Translations under genes and position numbers: made by a program
From: Carallia brachiata
Taxonomy: Eukaryota; Streptophyta; Magnoliopsida; Malpighiales; Rhizophoraceae
Assembly: GCA_021464245.1 (NCBI GenBank)
Contig: JADCRB010000013.1
Span: 11,397,350-11,461,349, forward strand
Direction: 5' to 3'
Length of the DNA: 64,000 bases
Notes under the pieces: model-generated
Databases searched by the model: none
Told to the model about the DNA's origin: nothing
What the model saw: only the letters and a program-made list of their open reading frames with translations
Part shown: piece after piece, positions 57,191 to 64,000 of the stretch
Numbering within the stretch: the first letter of the stretch is position 1
Layout of the letters: each line of letters begins with the position of its first letter

Positions 57191-59037
57191 TTAAAAAAAA
57201 AAAAAAGGCTTTCATTGAAACTATTGCTCCTTTTTAATGTAGGCCAGTGAATTTCTGCTGGGCCCGATGAATCCACAGTAAGTTTACTTTATTTTCAATG
57301 TAATGTTAGGTGGGACTTGCTTAAAATTTTAACATAAAATATTAATGCATTAAAAGAAAAGAAAAATTCAAATTGTACTCATTATAATTCTTGTTACCGG
57401 ATTTATTTTTCACCCAAAATTTTTCTTTCTATGTGAAAACACACATATTACACTTTCGGCAAGATAAATAGTTTTTTTTTAATCTACACTATTTATTCAC
57501 TTTTAGGCTTCTGCATGATATTCGACTGGAAAATCTTGCTACTTTCGATTTCATTTATAATTAAAAAGAAAAACAAAAAAAGTAAGCCACGAGCTTTTCT
57601 TCACTGGGACGCTGACGGAAAATGGAAGTTGCGAGGTTGATTATTAAAAGTTGTTAGCGTGTCCAATAAATTTTTTTGTGATTTAAAAATGCGTAACAGC
57701 TGGGATACAGAAGTTTCGTCAGTAGAAAAAATGGACCCAAAAGTCGAAACAACATTTCCTGACCTTTTGTAAAAAATCATTGTTGAGAAAGGTTAAGAAA
57801 TTAGAATGGAGATACTAGAATTTAACTACAAGATTAAGAAGCGTTAATTCATAAAGGGAAATTACAATTTGGTTCAATTTTTTATGATTATAATTTATTT
57901 TTAATCTTACATAATATAATAAATAAAATTTATTAAAAAATAATAATAAATAGATTTATATGATATGAGTGAATTATACTAAAAAAAACTTAAGAAAAAT
58001 AATAATAAGCATCACAAACCGAATTTCCTAACTAATTAGGTTGGATTTATGAGTTTGATAATAGGAATTATCTCATATATATTCCTATCATGAGTTTATT
58101 GTTGAAGGCAACAACTTCCTCATTCCTATACAATACATCCAACTTCAAATTTCTAGCACGCCAATACAAGGAAAAAAAAAAAAAAAGCCAAAGAGCACAT
58201 AAACATCTTAATTTAGTTAGAATCACCAATTTGTTCAAAAATTAATTCATTTTGGTTCTGAAATTTAAAATAAATGTTAAGCGTAGTAGACCCAAACCCT
58301 CATAATTACATGTCATTTAATTGAAACGAAATCTTATCTGATATTTCCTTGGATGCCATTTCTCTTTCTATGTGCAATGGACATAATGTTAAACTTGGCA
58401 ACTTAATTTCCACAAAGTTGGCATTGATAATGCTCCGTTCCTTGGAAAAGTTCAAGAAGAAAAACTCACGCGTAGTGGACCCGCAAGCAAAGTGTCGTCA
58501 AATCTGTATTTAAGAGAGGAGGGCCAGCATTGGCTGGCTTGGTCCGAGGCCTCCAATCCATGATTAAAATTTGAATTTCAGTCATGTTTCCCATTTTCCT
58601 CTATTTTTATTCTTAATTTATTAGTTTTAATGGACAAAAAAACAATTCTGTATTTAAGAAATATATTCATCTTGACATTAAGAGAAATGAACTAAAAATC
58701 ATTTTGTCCCAATATTCTAGTGATAAGGATTTAAATATTTTTATGTGAAATCTTAAGTTTTAATCTTTCTTAGATATAAGATTTATAAGATGAAAAAAAT
58801 ATTTTTTTGTTATATAACTTACTGAATCTCATAATAAAAAAAAAAAATCATTTAATCCCTGTCCACGGTTTAATCGATGTCAATTTGCATTCTTTATTGA
58901 AATGTTCAAAATCTCAACTCAACTATTTCAGAGTCTTCTTAAAACGTAGAGTCAAGGCAAAGTTCAAGTTAGAGAGTATTAATCCACTTAGATTAAGGCC
59001 ATCTGCCTTTAATCTAAAAATTATTTTGCCCCAATAT
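57191..59037. repeat. duplicated kinase-upstream DNA
   Basis: No gene is seen. It aligns with 16300-20170 minus the hAT and Mutator-like insertions, and with 7800-9050. It provides the empty sites of both (57728 and 58578). Confidence 0.7.
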
Positions 59038-59082
59038 TAATGAGCTTGGCATATAATAATAAGCATCAATCTGTACACATGC
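59038..59082. other. 45-bp patch at a rearrangement junction
   Basis: The string AATGAGCTTGGCATATAATA to CTGTACACATG is copied from the region equivalent to 9950-9992. It is joined on the left to DNA equivalent to 9025 and on the right to DNA equivalent to 13210 (TACATTTTGTTGAATACCC). Confidence 0.6.
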
Positions 59083-59354
59083 TCTGTAGGTACATTTTGT
59101 TGAATACCCGGAAGGTCTGAAGTTGTGAAGTTTCTGCCTTTTAATGGTATGCTGGATAAGATAGCAGAGAAAGGAAATGAGAGGGGTTTAGAGAAGGTTT
59201 TATTTATTTATTTATTTATGTATTTATTTTTCTGATAAAGGGAAGATTTTTGGATAAGGTCATGTCTGATAATAATTTTACCAATGAAAAAATATTACAA
59301 TTTCATTTGTGTAGTTCTAAGACATTTCTGCTTAACAATAAACTGCTAGCAAAA
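59083..59354. other. LECRK-D 3' flank
   Basis: It aligns with 13205-13410 beside LECRK-A, including a TTTATTTATTTATTTA run at about 59200. It probably contains the kinase 3' untranslated region at its right end. Confidence 0.6.
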
Positions 59355-61784
59355 CTACCAATTGCTTGAATTGCCGGTAGTTGAGGTAAAGGAAGAAGGA
59401 CAAGTGGGTGAAGGGACTTCAACAAAACCTTCCAGCATTTCCATGACCATCTTCATTGCGGGCCTTTTTGACGGATCCTCTTCAATGCACCAGAAAGCTA
59501 TTTTCACCCAGCTTTGCAGTCTGCTCTTGTCACTCATGGCCACCTCGTCGTTGTCAACCAAAAGATCGGTTCTTCCTTCAAAATAACAATCATAAGCCCA
59601 ATCAGTAAGTATTGCTCTTTCTTCTTCTTCGTTCTCCAGTTGAATACTCTTTCTACAGCAGATGATCTCCAATAACAGCACTCCAAAACTGTAGACGTCA
59701 ACTTTGGCAGTAACAGGCACGCTCTTGAACCATTCGGGGGCGACATAGCCCCGTGTTCCTCTGATCATAGTACGAGTAGTCGTTTGATCAGACAGTAACA
59801 GTTTTGCCAATCCAAAGTCAGATATCTTTGCGTTCAAATGGTCATCTAGAAGTATGTTTTGAGGCTTGACATCGCAATGGATTATAGGGATCTCGCAATC
59901 TTCGTGTAAATACATTAGTCCTCTTGCAATTCCTAAGGCAATCCTGACCCTCTGATGCCAATTAGGCCTCGGAAGTGTGAAGAGGAAGCTTGCTAAAGTG
60001 CCATTGCTCATGAATTCATATATCAGAAGCCTTTTAGACCCTTCAATACAGTAGCCAAGCAACCGGACGAGATTCTTATGATGAGTTTTTCCAATTGCAT
60101 TCACCTCAGTTCTGAATTCCCTCTCCCTTTCTTGAGCCAACTTGTCCAATTTCTTGACAGCAATGACATTCGTTGAACCAGATTTGAGGACACCTTTATA
60201 CACAACCCCAAAAGAACCTCTCCCTAGTTCTTCCCGGAAACAATCTGTTGCCTCCTCGAGTTCCTCGTAAGTAAATGAACGCAAATTTGTCTCAAAAATC
60301 TTTGGATCTTGCACATAATTTTGCAATCTTCTCTTGTTCTTCTTCAACAGAATCAGTCGAGCAAAGACTAGAAAAAGCAGGTTCAGGAATGCAGAACAAC
60401 CCAAAAATGCTCCTAGCAGTAGCACGACTGACTGGCTTTTACGGTTGGAGTTGGAACAACCTGAAGGAGGGAATTCTTTCCCTGGAAAACCTGATGGAGG
60501 GACTTCTTTCCTTACTTTGAACAGAACCCTTGAATTTCCGGGCTCGGTTCTTCCATTGGATAGTGGCAATCTTTTCTTCCAACATTTACTTCCATCAAAA
60601 ATGGCAACAGCACAGGAGCAATCACGCAAGCAGGAATCCTCACATTGAGTTTGATTGTAGGAATCCAACCTTTCATAATCATTAAATGGCCAATTTACAT
60701 CATTAACCTGTCTTACTTCATACAATTCTTCAGGCGCTCTCGATCCATCATCTTGTCCACAGCCTTGTGGAAAAGTTGGTATGCAACCCCCAAATGTGTT
60801 TTGTGGATCAGTTAAAACATACCCTTCTGGACAGTGACAACTAGGCCTGGAGTTCTCAAGGGAGCAATAGCTATTGTAGCCACAAGGACCACCACCATAG
60901 TCCTTAAAAGTTTGCGCACACATATTTTCAGGTACAAAACCCACAGTAAACCATGTCTGATTGCCACTGGAATTCTTCAGATGAGCATATTGAGTGAAAA
61001 CTCCATCAAAGTCCAACGTTGCTCGATAATAGTAATCTGTTCTGGTAGACATAGTAGACATAGTTTTCCATCCAGAAAGTTGAACAATATCTCCATTCAT
61101 TTTAACTACGTAAATGTTTGCTGATTCATCAAAAACCAACTGATTGCCAGACTCAGAAGTATTTGTACTATAAGTATTACTGCTATAATAAAAATCATAT
61201 TGCGATTTACTGGGCCATCCTATAGGATTGAGCTGGAAATTACCATTTATGAAATTAAGCTGAAACCTTCCCATTGAATAATTGGTTTCTGTTAGTCTAG
61301 AAAACAACGTGTCACCTAAATTCAAGGTTTGGTTGGGCAAGATATTGTCTGTAGGATGCTTGAAGCTCTCCCAAAGATAAGTAGAATCATTACCGGCAAG
61401 CACAAAGTTCCCTGTGTCAAGCATGGCAGCTGAAGTTATTGTGGTGCCTGGTTCTGCCTTCCATATTGTCATGCTGTTTGGATCGGTTAAAACAAGGCTG
61501 CTTGACGTGAGCTCAACTTTTGATCCTGCAGGCACCTCCGGGTTGATTGAATCGTCTCCAGTTGCATGCCAGATGATGGTCCTATCAGGAATCTTGTTGA
61601 ACCAAATGGCCAGCAGGAAGAGGCTTGAGTTGGGGGCTTGGCGAAAGCCAAAGGCAAAGTCCTGAGATGGTGATAGCCAAGGAGAATTGTCATTAGTGGT
61701 AAGTGATGAGCTCGGATTTATGTTGGCTATGGGAATTGGGCTGAAGGAAAGGAAGAGAAGGAAAAGAAAACAGAAAAAGCCCAT
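59355..61784 (-). CDS. G-type lectin receptor-like kinase, LECRK-D
   Basis: This is an intact, intron-less 809-residue frame with a signal peptide (MGFFCFLFLLFLSFSPIPIA). It has a bulb-lectin domain (about 25-150), an S-locus-like region, an EGF-like Cys stretch (CGYNSYCSLE, CHCPEGY), a PAN-like domain (QCEDSCLRDCSCAVAIF) and a membrane helix near 450-475. The kinase has GRGSFG, catalytic Lys in [24 protein letters not shown] and GTRGYVAPEW. It is a non-RD type. Compared with A it has extra residues in the lectin-to-EGF linker (SNTYSTNTSES and a short MST repeat), and its stem reads KEVPPSGFPGKEFPPSGCSN. The C-terminus is shorter, ending NSSNW. Its start codon and leader match the other copies. 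It is a probable plasma-membrane receptor; ligand and role are not deducible here. Confidence 0.95.
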   Translation of the reverse strand: MGFFCFLFLLFLSFSPIPIANINPSSSLTTNDNSPWLSPSQDFAFGFRQAPNSSLFLLAIWFNKIPDRTIIWHATGDDSINPEVPAGSKVELTSSSLVLTDPNSMTIWKAEPGTTITSAAMLDTGNFVLAGNDSTYLWESFKHPTDNILPNQTLNLGDTLFSRLTETNYSMGRFQLNFINGNFQLNPIGWPSKSQYDFYYSSNTYSTNTSESGNQLVFDESANIYVVKMNGDIVQLSGWKTMSTMSTRTDYYYRATLDFDGVFTQYAHLKNSSGNQTWFTVGFVPENMCAQTFKDYGGGPCGYNSYCSLENSRPSCHCPEGYVLTDPQNTFGGCIPTFPQGCGQDDGSRAPEELYEVRQVNDVNWPFNDYERLDSYNQTQCEDSCLRDCSCAVAIFDGSKCWKKRLPLSNGRTEPGNSRVLFKVRKEVPPSGFPGKEFPPSGCSNSNRKSQSVVLLLGAFLGCSAFLNLLFLVFARLILLKKNKRRLQNYVQDPKIFETNLRSFTYEELEEATDCFREELGRGSFGVVYKGVLKSGSTNVIAVKKLDKLAQEREREFRTEVNAIGKTHHKNLVRLLGYCIEGSKRLLIYEFMSNGTLASFLFTLPRPNWHQRVRIALGIARGLMYLHEDCEIPIIHCDVKPQNILLDDHLNAKISDFGLAKLLLSDQTTTRTMIRGTRGYVAPEWFKSVPVTAKVDVYSFGVLLLEIICCRKSIQLENEEEERAILTDWAYDCYFEGRTDLLVDNDEVAMSDKSRLQSWVKIAFWCIEEDPSKRPAMKMVMEMLEGFVEVPSPTCPSSFTSTTGNSSNW

Positions 61785-62474
61785 TAATTGTTGTAAACAA
61801 TGTAATTGCCCTTTGAATGTGGAGAATATTTTTGCAGCAACTCAACAATTTAAGGCAGAAAGGCAAAAAACTTCTTGTTAGTTTTTCTGATCGAACTGGG
61901 TCAATCGTTGACTTCTGAACCGTCCTGCAGGGGATTCTAATGCACAAGAAAGTTCCACGATATGCTGGTTTCTTTTGGACTGGACCAAACTCTACACGTC
62001 TCCTGTGAAAATTCTGCCGTGGTACGTTACCATTTGAATCAGACTAAAGTTCTCCGATTTCATCAAGTCTCTTTTGTTTTTCTCTTCATTTTTTTTTTTT
62101 AAGACCTCATTAGGTGGTGTTGGCACCAAAGTAGATTTACAAGTTATTCAATCATATCTTACAATTTACCTTTTAAAAAAAAATTCAACTAGATTCATAT
62201 CATTTTGATCCTAACTAATGTTTTTTTTAAAAAAAATAGTGGTGAAATAGAATTAAAAAAATTCATTGAAATTATTGTTCCTTTTAATATGGGCCAGTGA
62301 ATTTCAGTTTGGGCCTACGAATCCACAGTAAATTTACCTTATTTTCAATGTCACAACTCTATTACTTACTTGCTGGGACTTGCTTAAATTTTAACATAAA
62401 ATATTTATGCAATAAAAGAAAAAAAAAAAGAGTTTGTACCCACTATAATTCTTTTTACCGGATTTATTTTTCAC
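61785..62474 (-). promoter_or_regulatory. 5' flank of LECRK-D
   Basis: The first about 310 bp matches the flanks of A and C. The more distal part shares CCAGTGAATTTC and CACAGTAAATTTACC words with 16330, 55930 and 57245. It is presumed to contain leader and promoter; no specific element is claimed. Confidence 0.5.
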
Positions 62475-64000
62475 TTAAAAGTTTTCTTTCTATATGAAAA
62501 CACACATATCTCACTTTCAGCAAGATAACTAATTATTTTTTAACCTACACTACGCATTCACTTTTACGCTTCCGCATTATATTCGACTGGAATATCTTGG
62601 CACTTTCCATTTTATTTATAATTAAAAAAAAAATCTAAGCCACGAGCTTTTCCCTAGTGGGGAAATGAAAGTTGCTACATCAAAAGAGGTTGATTGTTAA
62701 AAGTTGCTATCCAATAAGTTTTTCCGTTATTTAAAAGTGCACAATAACTGGGATACAGAAGTTTCATCATGATTGCCCGACTTGTAGGAAAAAATCATTG
62801 TTGAGATAGTTAAGAAATTAAAATAGAGTTTTTAGAATTTAAACGTAAAATTAAAAAAGCTTTAATTTGTAGAAATGAATTTTAATTTGATTTATTTTTT
62901 GCATGTATAATTTACTTATAATTTTATATAACATAATAAATGGGACTTATTAAAAAATAAAAAATAGATTACTATTGAATTATATTCAAAATATAAGTAA
63001 AATAAGTAAATACTACAAACAGAATGTCCTAAGTAATTATACTAAAAAAACAAAGAAAAAAAAAGTATTGATTTTATGAGTTTGGTATTAAGAACTATCT
63101 CATATGTTCCTAGGTTATTGAAGGCAACATCTTCCTAATTCCTATATAATACATCTGCATATTTCTAGAGCGCCAATACAAGGGAAAAAAAAGCAAAAGA
63201 GCACACAAACACCTTAATTTAGTTAGAATAACCAATTTGTTCAAAATTTAATTCATTTCTCTTCTGAAATTAAAAAAATGTTGAGCCTCATAGATCCGAA
63301 CCCTAAAAAAAAATAAACAAAATAATTACATGTATTGATGGGAAAAGATATGTGGCATGCATAAAAACTAATCATAAAATTAACACGTAAAATCTGAATT
63401 ATTAAATCGTAAAATTTTATTAAATTAAAAAATAAATAAATTATTAAATTAATTACGTATTATTTAATATATGTACACGAAATTTTATCATCGACTGAAA
63501 CGAGATCAGATGTTTCCTCGCCATTTCTCTTACTATGTGGATTTGACAGAATGTTAAACGTGGCAACTTAATTTCCACGAAGTTGGCATTGGCGTTAAAT
63601 ACCGCGGATCCTTGGAAAAGGTTCAAGAAGAAGAATCCACGGGTGGAGGACCCGCAAGCAAAGTATCATAAAGTCTGTAATTAACAGCGCAGGACCAGCG
63701 TAAGATGGCTTGGTCGGAGGCCTCCAATCACAGAACTGAAATTCAAATTTCAGGTCCTACTCTTCGGCCTCTCATTGTTTTACTCTTGGCTTATTAATTT
63801 CAATGAACAAAAAAAAATCTTAACGACTGTATTTAAAAAATTTAGATTTCTGTCCGTATTAAATTTTATTTTTAAAAAGAAGATATAAGATTTATAAGAT
63901 AAAAAAGAAAATGTGTTTATTATATACCCTGTGCAGTTAAATAAATCTCATAATAAAAAAAAAATCATTTTAATTTTTATTTACGGTTCAGTCAGTGTCC
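62475..64000. repeat. near-identical copy of 1480-3029
   Basis: No gene is seen. Base-by-base reading shows only scattered substitutions and small indels against 1480-3029, in direct orientation about 61.0 kb away. This is much closer than any other pair of upstream copies in the window. The similarity continues to the window end. Confidence 0.85.

Noticed and set aside
1..64000. CRISPR, operon-like or phage-defence systems
   Set aside because: Nothing prokaryotic is present; introns, plant receptor kinases and plant transposons show a nuclear plant region.

Overview
The window looks like nuclear DNA from a flowering plant, most likely a eudicot. It is AT-rich and intron-bearing, with receptor-kinase genes of a plant-only architecture, a Ty1/copia element primed by initiator Met-tRNA, and many short DNA transposons. 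I cannot name the species. No tRNA, rRNA or CRISPR was seen.

The host content is one small locus copied many times as a tandem mosaic array. The ancestral unit appears to be, left to right: a conserved block with GGCCCA motifs; the 5' part of a COP9 signalosome subunit 7 (CSN7) gene on +; the last exons of a ubiquitin carboxyl-terminal hydrolase 3 (UCH3)-like gene on +; and a G-type lectin receptor-like kinase of the LECRK type on -. Only the kinase survives intact, in two copies: LECRK-A (13411-15828, 805 aa) and LECRK-D (59355-61784, 809 aa). LECRK-B (38495-40932) and LECRK-C (53078-55437) are frameshifted pseudogenes, and 30560-30720 is a bare 3' scrap. CSN7 is present as one nearly full-length pseudogene (43691-45528) and four partial copies. 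UCH3 is present as two broken 3' ends.

By region: 1-13.3 kb holds truncated units without kinases, packed with small transposons. 13.4-15.8 kb is LECRK-A. 15.8-28.1 kb is duplicated upstream DNA with hAT-, Mutator- and other insertions. 28.2-40.9 kb holds a non-autonomous LTR element, a CSN7 fragment, a UCH3 remnant split by a 4.9-kb copia element, and LECRK-B. 41-55.4 kb holds the best CSN7 copy, a composite hAT-like element, UCH3, a second non-autonomous LTR element and LECRK-C. 55.4-64 kb is duplicated upstream DNA, LECRK-D and its flank. The last 1.5 kb is almost identical to 1.5-3.0 kb.

The two intact kinases should be plasma-membrane receptors with an extracellular mannose-lectin-like domain and a cytoplasmic non-RD serine/threonine kinase, a group tied to defence and stress perception. 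The neighbouring CSN7 and UCH3 pieces are passengers of the duplications. The array records repeated unequal exchange, microhomology-type deletions and transposon insertions, many of which can be dated relatively because an unoccupied paralogous site lies elsewhere in the same window.
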